15,540 nt of DNA from Nitrospinota bacterium (GTDB taxonomy: Bacteria; Nitrospinota; Nitrospinia; JACRGO01): NCBI GenBank assembly GCA_016212295.1, contig JACRGO010000205.1, forward strand, positions 1 through 15,540. Direction: 5' to 3'. The notes under the pieces are model-generated. The model saw only the letters and a program-made list of their open reading frames with translations. It did not search any database and was not told where the DNA came from. Made by a program: the position numbers and the translations under genes. Positions 1 to 7,854 of the stretch are shown here, piece by piece; position 1 is the first letter of the stretch; the number at the start of each line of letters is the position of its first letter.

Positions 1-199
1 TCAGAAATAATCCTGCGGGGGAGAATAAAGGGATATATTTTAAAATTCAAGTCGGTAACACCCATAAAACGACTATTTTGTTTTAAAAAACAGTATGTTA
101 GAGCATGCTATGACAATTTTAACCGGACAGCAGTGATTTTTTCAAGGATTTTTCGAGACCCATTGATTTTTACACCCGGATTTTTTGGAGATAGGATGC

Positions 200-547
200 A
201 TGGTTGAGGAAGTTCAAGGGGAAGGATTCGTATTCAGGGATTTGCGGGGCCAGGAAAAGGAGGAAAAAACCGGCGCTGGAAAAGAGAAGGCCCTGGCCCT
301 TGAAATTAATTTTTCCACTTTTATGCTTTCCCTGGGCAGTTCCGTAATGCTGAATTTCGGGGAAGTCCCTGATCCTATTACCGGGAAAAAGGAAAAAAAT
401 CTTTCAATGGCGAAACAGACCATCGATATTTTGTCCTTGCTGAAGGAAAAAACAAAGGGGAATCTGACGGAGGATGAAGAAAACCTTCTGGAAAATCTTT
501 TGGCGGACCTGAAGATGCAATATGTGGGTCTTTCGCGGAAGCAATGA
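200..547 (+). CDS. DUF1844 family protein
   Basis: Small soluble protein of 115 residues. The conserved block runs from about residue 35 to the end: a hydrophobic helix (FSTFMLSLGSSVMLNFGEVPD), then KNLSMAKQTIDIL, then KTKGNLTEDEENLLENLL. This is the pattern I know for DUF1844, a family common in Desulfobacterota, Nitrospirota and Acidobacteriota with no established biochemical role. I chose the ATG at 200 because GGAG at 187-190 lies nine bases upstream. A TTG at 185 in the same frame would overlap that site. The gene lies 19 bases before the cytidylyltransferase gene and probably shares its transcript. The first 30 residues are charged and low in complexity and look like a variable tail. 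The family call is firm; the function is unknown. Confidence 0.85.
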   Translation: MVEEVQGEGFVFRDLRGQEKEEKTGAGKEKALALEINFSTFMLSLGSSVMLNFGEVPDPITGKKEKNLSMAKQTIDILSLLKEKTKGNLTEDEENLLENLLADLKMQYVGLSRKQ

Positions 548-566
548 AGTGCCTTAGCGGAACGAC

Positions 567-1319
567 ATGAAAACACAAAAAAATAAACTTGCGATTACGG
601 ATATCCCGGTTGTCATTCTGGCGGCTGGAGAAGGGAGCCGGTTAAGCAATGGGAACGGCAATTTGCCCAAGCCCATGGCCTTGCTTAAAGGTCTAAGTTT
701 ACTGGAGCATTTATTAATCACTTGTAAAAAGGCCGGGATCTCCCGGTTTTTCGTGGTGATAGGCTTTATGCGGGATGAAATGGATGCTTACACCCAAACC
801 CTGGCGGAAAAATACAATCTGAGGATAAAAGCCGTTCAGAATAATGATTGGAAAGAAGGAAACGGGACCTCGGTGGCCGCCTGCGCCCCTTATTTGAAAG
901 GGGCCTTTTTTATCGCCATGTGCGACCATATCCTGGAGCCTATGATGTTTGAAAAACTTGTGGCGTCCGATTCCGGCGACGGATTTTGCCATCTTGCCGT
1001 TGACAGGAGGATAGACCAGGTTTTTGATCCTGAAGACGCCACCAGGGTGAACCTCAAAGGTGATTTGATCACGGAGATTGGAAAGGACATTAAAACTTAT
1101 AATGGGATTGATACCGGACTTTTTCTATGCCGGCCTTTTCTTTTTGATGCATTAAGTAATTCACGTGAGGAAGGAGACGCCTCCCTGAGCGGCGGCGTTC
1201 GTAAGTTGACACAAGCGGGAAAAATCAAAGGCGTGGACATTGGGAATTGCTTCTGGCTGGACGTGGATACCCCGGAAAGCTTGAGACACGGGGAGAGTGT
1301 CTTATCCAATTTAAACTGA
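567..1319 (+). CDS. Inositol-1-phosphate cytidylyltransferase-like nucleotidyltransferase
   Basis: Single-domain nucleotidyltransferase of 250 residues. It shows the NTP-binding loop LAAGEGSRL (18-26), LPKPM (33-37), GNGTSV (98-103), the metal-site motif MCDHI (118-122) and a late FWLDVDTPE (229-237). The 'DHI' after the metal-binding Asp, the segment FDPEDATRVNLKGD followed by IGKDI, and IDTGLF resemble the N-terminal half of archaeal and Thermotoga IPCT/DIPPS enzymes, which make CDP-inositol for di-myo-inositol phosphate. Here the C-terminal CDP-alcohol phosphotransferase domain is missing, so the product would be handed to a separate enzyme not in this window. It could instead activate another phospho-alcohol, such as phosphocholine. 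The gene sits 29 bases before mreB, suggesting an envelope role, but that is inference. No strong Shine-Dalgarno precedes the ATG. Confidence 0.75.
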   Translation: MKTQKNKLAITDIPVVILAAGEGSRLSNGNGNLPKPMALLKGLSLLEHLLITCKKAGISRFFVVIGFMRDEMDAYTQTLAEKYNLRIKAVQNNDWKEGNGTSVAACAPYLKGAFFIAMCDHILEPMMFEKLVASDSGDGFCHLAVDRRIDQVFDPEDATRVNLKGDLITEIGKDIKTYNGIDTGLFLCRPFLFDALSNSREEGDASLSGGVRKLTQAGKIKGVDIGNCFWLDVDTPESLRHGESVLSNLN

Positions 1320-1336
1320 AATATTTTCATAACTGA

Positions 1337-2368
<1,032 letters not shown>

Positions 2369-2382
2369 ACTGATCCCCTCAA

Positions 2383-3210
2383 ATGGCTATCAACAAGCCC
2401 CACCGTCCCAGAGTTTTTCTTTACCTTCTTATTCTCATTTTGCTGTCCGTTATCCTGATAACAATAAACGTCAAGGGTAACAGACAGCCTGATTTTGTTG
2501 AAAACCTCGTCAGCGCCCTTGTGTCTCCCCTCCAAAAAATAATTTCCAACTCACAAAACGCGATTAATTCCTTTTACAACAAATATTTCTATCTTGTTGG
2601 CGTAAAGGAGGAAAATCTGCGTTTGAAGGCCGAAATGGCCACGATAAAAAGCTTGCAAAACGAATTGGCCGAAATGAAGTTGGAGAGAAAAAGGCTGCTG
2701 TCTCTTCTTGATGTAAAAGAGCAATCATCCCCCAAAACAATGTTCGCCAAAATAATCGGGTACGACTCCACCAACTGGAACCGGATGGTAACCATTGACA
2801 AGGGGACGATACATGGCATTGAAAGAAAAATGCCGATAGTCTCCAACGGCGGCCTTATAGGAAAAATTGAGTCCGCTTCCCGCTCAAGTTCCAAGGTGTT
2901 GTTGATTACGGATATACGAAACGCGGTGGACGCCGTCATCCAGGAAAGCAGGGCCCAAGGGGTGGTGGTGGGAACAAACAGGGAGCTTTGCGAGATGAAA
3001 TATGTTTCACTGGAGGAAAAAGTGAAAAACGGCGGACGTATCGTTTCTTCCGGCTTCGGCGGCGTCTATCCAAAGGGTTTGTTGATAGGAGAGGTAGCGA
3101 AGGTGGAAAGGAAGGAATTCGGCCTGTTTCAGGAGGTTTTCATAAAACCTTCCTCTGACCTGGAGCATCTTGAGGAGGTAATGGTAATCATGGGGCAACA
3201 AAATGAGTAA
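2383..3210 (+). CDS. mreC: Rod shape-determining protein MreC
   Basis: Inner-membrane protein of 275 residues that links MreB to periplasmic elongation enzymes. Residues 11-30 form a single membrane helix (VFLYLLILILLSVILITINV). A heptad-rich coiled coil follows at about 72-110. The rest is the MreC beta-barrel domain, with VTIDKGTIHGIERKMPIVSN (136-155) and GGLIGKI (156-162). The length is typical. The gene has little Shine-Dalgarno signal and may rely on coupling to mreB, 14 bases upstream. The usual partners mreD, pbp2 and rodA do not follow; the next gene is an unrelated redox protein. Confidence 0.96.
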   Translation: MAINKPHRPRVFLYLLILILLSVILITINVKGNRQPDFVENLVSALVSPLQKIISNSQNAINSFYNKYFYLVGVKEENLRLKAEMATIKSLQNELAEMKLERKRLLSLLDVKEQSSPKTMFAKIIGYDSTNWNRMVTIDKGTIHGIERKMPIVSNGGLIGKIESASRSSSKVLLITDIRNAVDAVIQESRAQGVVVGTNRELCEMKYVSLEEKVKNGGRIVSSGFGGVYPKGLLIGEVAKVERKEFGLFQEVFIKPSSDLEHLEEVMVIMGQQNE

Positions 3211-3213
3211 CCG

Positions 3214-3242
3214 TTGACCACATATTGATTTGTCCCTAAATA
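3214..3242 (+). promoter_or_regulatory. Possible sigma70-type promoter for the cytochrome b chimera
   Basis: TTGACC at 3214-3219 is separated by 17 bases from TAAATA at 3237-3242, just after the mreC stop and upstream of the next gene. The -35 is good and the -10 is weak. The surrounding AT-rich stretch makes chance matches likely, so this is only a candidate. Confidence 0.3.
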
Positions 3243-3275
3243 ATATTATATTATTCTAATATAAATGCCGGAATT

Positions 3276-3282
3276 AAGGAGG
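3276..3282 (+). promoter_or_regulatory. Ribosome binding site that fixes a TTG start
   Basis: AAGGAGG lies seven bases before the TTG at 3290. It is the strongest Shine-Dalgarno on the plus strand of this window and supports a TTG start at 3290. Confidence 0.85.
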
Positions 3283-3289
3283 ATTTACT

Positions 3290-5380
3290 TTGAAAATCGT
3301 GTCTGACTTTGGAAAGTTCTTTTGGATCAAACTGGAAAACATAGGAAATAAAATATTTACCCCCGCCTATAATCCCTTCTATTTCCTTGGGGGCATTGCC
3401 TTCCACCTGCTGTATGTCCTTTTTATTACAGGGGCCTACCTCCTGTTGTTCTACGACATCTCCCCCACCGGCTCTTATAAGTCAATGGAATCCCTGATGA
3501 AGGAGCAGCCATATATCGGCGGGATCATGAGAAGCATCCATCGCTACGCCACGGACGGCTTGATGGTGACGCTCGGACTCCACCTCCTCCGGGAATTCTT
3601 CAAGTACAGGTATCGCTTTTATCGCTGGGTGGCCTGGGTTTCCGGAGTGGGGCTGTTATTCAGCATCTGGATCACCGGGTTGATCGGGTATTGGATGCTC
3701 TGGGACTCAAAGGCCCAGGTGATAGCCCTCTTCATATCGGAAATGCTGGATTACCTCATCTTCCTGAGCGAGCCCATGTCCATGAGCTTTCTGGCTCCCT
3801 CGTCCATGACCAATCTTTTCTTTTTCGTCATCCTTTTCTTCCATGTGTCAGTTCCTTCTTTTCTCCTTTTCGTGGCCTGGCTGCACTATTCAAGGACTTC
3901 CAAGCCGAGGGTCAATCCACCAGCGCTCCTTTCCATCGGCATATTGGCCCTCCTGGCCGGATTGGCGTATTTAAATCCAGCAACCATTGATGAACCGGCG
4001 AACCTTGCTAAAATCTCTGAAAAAATCAACGTTGATTGGTTTCTCATGGTCTTTTTCCCGGTGATGGCGAAAAGCGGCCCCCAAGCTGTTTGGGCTGTCA
4101 TCGGAGGCATTTTCCTTTTCCTCTTCATTCTGCCCTGGATACCTGGGCGCAAGAGGCCTCCCACTGCCGAGATCATTTTGGAAAAATGCACCGGCTGCCG
4201 CGCCTGCCGCGATGATTGCCCATACGAAGCCATAATAATTAGGAAAAGAACGGATGGAAAGCCTTATGAATTCGAGGCGAAAATTTCAGCCAACCGTTGC
4301 TCTGGATGCGGCATCTGCCTTGGGGCCTGCGATTACAACGCGGTCCGCCTGGCTTCCGTGACAAATGAGGGACTGGCGGAAGTGGTGGGCGGCATGCTTT
4401 CCTCCGTCAAAAAAACCGAGGGCAATCCCACCGTCATGGCCTTTGTTTGCGAAAAGGGGCCAAGAATAGAAGGCGTTTTGGATTCATCCGGAAGGACGGT
4501 GAAGGACCTTCCCGGCGTGAAGACGCTGAGCCTGCCTTGCTTGGGGATGATCAATCCTTCCCTGATCGAACGGGCGCTGGACGAGGAAGCCGACGGGGTT
4601 TTTATTTGCGGTTGCGGGAAAAACGATTGCTATTACCGGCTGGGCAATTTGTGGCTGGCTGACCGGTTGAGCGGCACAAGGCCGCCTTCCCTGAAGAAAC
4701 AAGTCGACCAGGCGAGGATAAGGACCTTTTTTGAACCAGCCATTCAGGGTGAGGATTTCCTGCGGGAGGCCGGAAAATTCCAGGAAGACCTGAAAACAAG
4801 GAAAATTGAGAAAAAACCGTCCTACGCTTACAGGATAGCCATGATCATTCCAGCCGTCTTGTCCCTATCCATTCCAGTGCTGCTGATCTGGGCCTTGTCC
4901 TCTGTCCCGACGTCCTTGTTTGAGCCGGGAAAAGCCATGCTGAAGGTCGGTTTCAAGCACAAAACTCCCAGAACGCATCAATGCACGGATGAAGAGGTCC
5001 GCGCCTTTCATGGCAGCATAGTCACCGAACTTCCAGGGTCAAAGAAAATAAGCAGACACATGGAATTCACTCCGAGGGGAGAGTCGCCCTACTGTGGAAA
5101 GCGCGAAAGAAACTCCGCCTACGTGGAAATTTCGCTTGATGGCAAGCCGCTATACGGCGACAACCTAAGGCCTACTGGATGGCACCGGGACGGCGCCATA
5201 TTCCTGTATCAAAGGTTCCTGGTAGAGCCTGGAGAACACAAGGTAGTGGTCAAGCTGAGAGACACGAACAGGAAAGAAGGATTTGATTATGAGTTCGAGG
5301 ACTTGATAGGCTTCGAGAAAAGCGGCGTGCGGGCCTTGACCTTCGAGAAGAGCATTAATGGCTTTAAGTGGAAGCCTTAG
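3290..5380 (+). CDS. Cytochrome b / ferredoxin / MvhD-like fusion redox protein
   Basis: A 696-residue membrane protein. Residues 30-200 match the four-helix N-terminal domain of cytochrome b/b6. Two heme-binding histidine pairs are visible, H84/H98 and H185/H199, each spaced H-x13-H. Two more helices follow at about 212-229 and 264-283. Two ferredoxin motifs come next: C300, C303, C306, C310 and C337, C340, C343, C347. Residues 380-485 resemble the MvhD/FlpD hydrogenase iron-sulfur domain, with C387, C417, C440, C442, C447 and the typical DCYYRLGN ending. A seventh helix (about 515-537) precedes a beta-rich C-terminal domain (545-696) that I do not recognise. Starting from a cytoplasmic N-terminus, the helix count puts the iron-sulfur part inside and the C-terminal domain outside. 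The likely role is electron transfer between a cytoplasmic donor, such as an Hdr-like partner, and membrane quinone. No partner gene is adjacent. The 3' end overlaps the convergent glycosylase gene. Confidence 0.85.
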   Translation: MKIVSDFGKFFWIKLENIGNKIFTPAYNPFYFLGGIAFHLLYVLFITGAYLLLFYDISPTGSYKSMESLMKEQPYIGGIMRSIHRYATDGLMVTLGLHLLREFFKYRYRFYRWVAWVSGVGLLFSIWITGLIGYWMLWDSKAQVIALFISEMLDYLIFLSEPMSMSFLAPSSMTNLFFFVILFFHVSVPSFLLFVAWLHYSRTSKPRVNPPALLSIGILALLAGLAYLNPATIDEPANLAKISEKINVDWFLMVFFPVMAKSGPQAVWAVIGGIFLFLFILPWIPGRKRPPTAEIILEKCTGCRACRDDCPYEAIIIRKRTDGKPYEFEAKISANRCSGCGICLGACDYNAVRLASVTNEGLAEVVGGMLSSVKKTEGNPTVMAFVCEKGPRIEGVLDSSGRTVKDLPGVKTLSLPCLGMINPSLIERALDEEADGVFICGCGKNDCYYRLGNLWLADRLSGTRPPSLKKQVDQARIRTFFEPAIQGEDFLREAGKFQEDLKTRKIEKKPSYAYRIAMIIPAVLSLSIPVLLIWALSSVPTSLFEPGKAMLKVGFKHKTPRTHQCTDEEVRAFHGSIVTELPGSKKISRHMEFTPRGESPYCGKRERNSAYVEISLDGKPLYGDNLRPTGWHRDGAIFLYQRFLVEPGEHKVVVKLRDTNRKEGFDYEFEDLIGFEKSGVRALTFEKSINGFKWKP

Positions 5381-6002
5381 CGCACATCTTATTCAGCGGA
5401 CACGCCCCGCAGAGCGGCTTGGGCTTGCAGAAGTGTTTTCCCAGCATCACCAGGAGGGCGTGGTACTCGTTGTAGAGGGCAGCGTCTGAAGGGACATTTT
5501 TCATGAAAAGACCCTGAATATCGTGGTAGGAGACGTCCTTGGCGCAAAATCCCAGGCGCGAAAAGATCCGCTTCGTATAAGCGTCTATGACGAATATCGG
5601 CATTCCGGCCGCGTAGAGTATCATGGAATCAGCCGTCTCCGGGCCGATCCCCTTGACCGCAAGGAGCCTCTCCCTTACGTCCTCAAGCTTCCCGGCAAAG
5701 ACCCGCTTTATGGACCCGCCGTTTTCCGCGACAAGGAATGATAGAAAATGGCGGAGCCTCGCGGCCTTGATGTTGAAGTAGCCGGAAGGCTTGATGAGGA
5801 CGGCCAGCTCACCGTGCGGCAGCTCGTATAGGGCCTTTGGAGAAAGAACCTTCCTGGCCTTCAGGTTGTTGATGGCCTTTTCAACGTTCCCCCAGTTGGT
5901 GTTCTGGGTCAGGATCGCGCCCACGCAGACCTCGAAGGGCGTGTCTCCAGGCCACCAGTTCTGGGGACCGAAATGCTCCAGCAGCCGGTCATGGATTTTC
6001 AT
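5364..6002 (-). CDS. HhH-GPD DNA glycosylase, MagIII / endonuclease III-related
   Basis: Base-excision DNA glycosylase of the endonuclease III superfamily, 212 residues from the ATG chosen here. The helix-hairpin-helix VKGIGPETAD and the catalytic-Asp segment FVIDAYTKR are clear. At the place of the endonuclease III Schiff-base lysine it has glutamate (GIGPETAD, versus GVGRKTAN in E. coli Nth). The same residue occurs in Helicobacter MagIII, a monofunctional 3-methyladenine glycosylase. Unlike MagIII it keeps a C-terminal cysteine cluster, spaced C-x5-C-x2-C-x5-C rather than the usual x6 first gap. A TTG at 6023 would add seven residues; neither start has a good Shine-Dalgarno, and the ATG fits the usual family start. 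The stop overlaps the 3' end of the convergent plus-strand gene by 17 bases. Substrate is inferred from the family only. Confidence 0.85.
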   Translation of the reverse strand: MKIHDRLLEHFGPQNWWPGDTPFEVCVGAILTQNTNWGNVEKAINNLKARKVLSPKALYELPHGELAVLIKPSGYFNIKAARLRHFLSFLVAENGGSIKRVFAGKLEDVRERLLAVKGIGPETADSMILYAAGMPIFVIDAYTKRIFSRLGFCAKDVSYHDIQGLFMKNVPSDAALYNEYHALLVMLGKHFCKPKPLCGACPLNKMCAKAST

Positions 6003-6038
6003 AAGCCGCTTGTCGGTTCTCAACAGATTAAATCCGGT

Positions 6039-6221
6039 CTAATGAAAAGAGATCAAGCTTCCGTTTCTCAAATGGACTTCATTCAGGAAAAAACCGCTCC
6101 CCTTGCAGGAAAAATTCAGCTTCTTCACGTTCCTGTCCTTGTACAGCTTCTGGATCTCACCGTATGAAAGCAACTTATTGGTCTCAAATTTTTTCAGGAC
6201 TTCCCTGGCCAGTTTATGCAT
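6039..6221 (-). CDS. Small protein of unknown function
   Basis: A 60-residue basic protein that I do not recognise. The first half looks helical and charged (KLAREVLKKFETNKLLSYGEIQKLYKDR); the second half looks like short strands (KKLNFSCKGSGFFLNEVHL). It has a single cysteine, no signal peptide and no membrane segment. The main support is translational: AAGGAGG at 6237-6231 on the minus strand lies nine bases before the ATG. The gene ends 16 to 36 bases before the glycosylase gene on the same strand, depending on that gene's start, so the two probably form an operon. A DNA-related role is possible from context only. Confidence 0.6.
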   Translation of the reverse strand: MHKLAREVLKKFETNKLLSYGEIQKLYKDRNVKKLNFSCKGSGFFLNEVHLRNGSLISFH

Positions 6222-6230
6222 GGCAACTCT

Positions 6231-6237
6231 CCTCCTT
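6231..6237 (-). promoter_or_regulatory. Strong ribosome binding site of the 60-residue gene
   Basis: AAGGAGG on the minus strand, nine bases before the ATG at 6221. It is the main reason to treat the short reading frame as real. Confidence 0.7.
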
Positions 6238-6386
6238 GTTTTAGGTTGGCGATTTTTTGGCGCACTTTGGTAAATAGCAAATTCCGCGCCAGAGGAGAGT
6301 TTCGCCGGAACAAGAGCGGTGGGAGGAGAATGTTTTCAAAAACCCTATCCCGGACAAGCAGGAACCAAAAAGATTTCAGGAACGAA

Positions 6387-6427
6387 ATTCCAAATGACAA
6401 ATTTCAAATCACAAATAAATTTCAATA
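6387..6427. repeat. Degenerate heptamer tract (CAAATTT type)
   Basis: Five to six units of roughly seven bases follow the pattern NNNCAAA (TTCCAAA, TGACAAA, TTTCAAA, TCACAAA). The tract directly abuts the left end of the inverted-repeat element. Related tracts occur at four other gaps in this window. Confidence 0.65.
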
Positions 6428-6530
6428 TTAACCGTCTCAAAATAGAACACACATAAAAATTCCCCTCCTTGGAGGGGTGGCGCAAAGCGCCGGGGTGGGT
6501 TATATCAATACTATTTTGAGACGGTTAATA
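6426..6530. mobile_element. 105-bp inverted-repeat (MITE-like) element
   Basis: Perfect 20-bp terminal inverted repeats lie at 6426-6445 and 6511-6530 and include the core CCGTCTCAAAATAG. TTAA occurs at both ends and could be a target duplication or simply part of the repeat. The centre (about 6459-6502) is a module with two hairpins: CCCCTCCTTGGAGGGG (6462-6477) and GGCGCAAAGCGCC (6479-6491). The same module, with different bases but conserved pairing, occurs twice in the larger element at 8477-8736. It has no coding capacity. It could also act as an RNA hairpin downstream of the permease gene. Confidence 0.7.
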
Positions 6531-6579
6531 ACTAAAATTATAAAAAATAAGCTCGAATTGTTTTGGGCATTAGGTAGTT

Positions 6580-6620
6580 GCAATTTGGAATTAATTCGTA
6601 ATTTGTAATTCGTAATTTCG
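6580..6620. repeat. Degenerate heptamer tract (TTCGTAA type)
   Basis: Heptamers TTCGTAA, TTTGTAA and TTCGTAA follow one another and end in TTTCG, just downstream of the permease gene's stop. Confidence 0.6.
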
Positions 6621-6635
6621 TTTTACCCTTGGTTC

Positions 6636-7469
6636 TCAAATCCTCCTTACCCCTGATCTGGGGTCAAGACGGTCCCTCAGGCCGTCGCTCAAAAAATTAA
6701 GCCCAAGGATCGTCAGCATGATGGCCAAGCCTGGAAAGGTTGTTAGATGGGGGGCGGTGAGCATATAAAGCCTTCCCTCGTTCAACATGCCTCCCCAGCT
6801 TGGGGTGGGAGGCTGCGCCCCGAGTCCAAGAAAGGAAAGTCCGGCCTCGGACGTAATGGCGCCGGCCATTCCAAAGGCCATTTCAACAAGGACCGGACCC
6901 GAAATATTGGGAAGAATGTGCAGGAACATGGTGCGGCAATTCCCAAGCCCCAGCGCCTTGGCCGCAACAACGAACTCCCGCTCCTTGAGGGAGAGGACTT
7001 GTCCCCTCACCAAACGGGCATAGCCCACCCATCCCATAACCGAGAGGGCCAGGACCACGTTTTGCAATCCCGGACCCAGAATCGCCATGAGCGCAATGGC
7101 GAGGAGCAGGCCGGGGAAGGCCAGAAAGACGTCGCATATCCTCATAATTAGATTGTCCCACCTCCCGCCGAAGTATCCGGCGACAAGTCCAATGCTTATG
7201 CCGGCGGCCGAGGAAATTCCCACCACAATGACGCCTATCATCAATGATATTCTGGCGCCGTGGATGATGCGGCTTAAAATGTCCCGGCCCAGCCTGTCCA
7301 GTCCCATGATGTGGCCCGCTCCCGGCTCCGCCAGCCTGGAATACAGGTCCTGCCGGAAGGGGTCGTGGGGGGCTATCCACGGGGCGAAGGCGGCGGTGAA
7401 CACAAGGACCAGGAATATGAAGAGGCCGATAGCGGGGAGGATGTTCTTCCTTTTCAATTTGAATGGCAT
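6636..7469 (-). CDS. ABC transporter permease, dipeptide/oligopeptide type (DppC/OppC family)
   Basis: Inner-membrane permease subunit of 277 residues, normal for DppC, OppC, NikC or GsiD. The N-terminus has a membrane helix (about 11-30) followed by APHDPFRQDLYSRLAEPG and MGLDRLGRDILSRIIHGAR, the family's N-terminal signature. The EAA loop that contacts the ATPase is at 165-190 (EFVVAAKALGLG, then HILPNI). SFLGLGAQPPTPSWGGML near the C-terminus is also typical. The substrate cannot be told from this subunit. The second permease, the ATPases and the binding protein are absent, and repeats flank the gene on both sides, so it may be the remnant of a broken operon. The Shine-Dalgarno is weak. 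Confidence 0.92.
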   Translation of the reverse strand: MPFKLKRKNILPAIGLFIFLVLVFTAAFAPWIAPHDPFRQDLYSRLAEPGAGHIMGLDRLGRDILSRIIHGARISLMIGVIVVGISSAAGISIGLVAGYFGGRWDNLIMRICDVFLAFPGLLLAIALMAILGPGLQNVVLALSVMGWVGYARLVRGQVLSLKEREFVVAAKALGLGNCRTMFLHILPNISGPVLVEMAFGMAGAITSEAGLSFLGLGAQPPTPSWGGMLNEGRLYMLTAPHLTTFPGLAIMLTILGLNFLSDGLRDRLDPRSGVRRI

Positions 7470-7536
7470 GGGGATTTCCGCTTTTTTTCATTCATAAATC
7501 AACATGGCGCTAAATAGTCGCGTCGAAGAGGAAAAA

Positions 7537-7577
7537 CTTGAACATCGAACATTGAACGTCCAACCTCGAACGTTGAA
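7537..7577. repeat. Degenerate decamer tract (TTGAACATCGAAC type)
   Basis: Units built on GAACATTGAAC/GAACGTTGAA repeat about four times with a period of roughly ten. No coding or pairing function is visible. Confidence 0.6.
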
Positions 7578-7641
7578 GTGGGTTAGATTCTTTAAAGCCC
7601 GCCAGAAGGGCAAACCGGCAGACTTCTGTCCTTTAAAAATA

Positions 7642-7673
7642 ATTCGTGTTCATTGGTGTCCATTAGTGGTTCC
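7642..7673. repeat. Degenerate tract (GTGTCCATTAGTGG type)
   Basis: Repeated units of ten to eleven bases: ATTCGTGTTC, ATTGGTGTCC, ATTAGTGGTTCC. From memory, similar tracts are scattered in gaps of many environmental bacterial genomes; I cannot verify copy number here. Confidence 0.55.
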
Positions 7674-7736
7674 TTCCTTTTTAAAATAAAATTCAAGCAT
7701 AATTATAATGCCATTGCCAGGGAATGGCAAAAGAGC

Positions 7737-7760
7737 ATCAGCCCATTCACATGGGCTGAT
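7737..7760. repeat. Short perfect hairpin
   Basis: ATCAGCCCAT and ATGGGCTGAT form a perfect 10-bp stem around the loop TCAC. No T-run follows on either strand, so it is not a classical terminator. Confidence 0.5.
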
Positions 7761-7854
7761 ACGAACGCGATAAGGCGCTTTTACCTCAATCTTTCGAGAA
7801 GTTATCTCTCCAAGCTGCCACATCCGCATAATGCCATCAAATTCACAAAATTTG

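Larger units (their letters stand above)
6222..6635. other. Intergenic stretch with repeats and no supported gene
   Basis: This 414-base gap separates two minus-strand genes. It contains the upstream region of the 60-residue gene, two heptamer repeat tracts (about 6387-6427 and 6580-6620) and the inverted-repeat element at 6426-6530. Short open frames exist but have neither a ribosome binding site nor recognisable protein content. The dppC-type gene reads into it from the right; I see no classical hairpin-plus-T-run terminator directly after its stop. Confidence 0.7.

Noticed and set aside
185-199. TTG start for the DUF1844 protein
   Set aside because: The ATG at 200 has GGAG at a suitable distance, and the TTG would overlap that site.
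6194-6400. Possible 68-codon gene on the minus strand
   Set aside because: It overlaps the start and ribosome binding site of the 60-residue gene, has no ribosome binding site of its own and shows no recognisable protein pattern.
6883-7491. Open frame of 202 codons overlapping the permease gene on the same strand
   Set aside because: It is the shifted frame of the permease gene, rich in Pro, Arg and His. The permease frame has a full family signature.
7737-7760. Perfect 10-bp hairpin as a rho-independent terminator
   Set aside because: No T-run follows on either strand, and no gene ends next to it.
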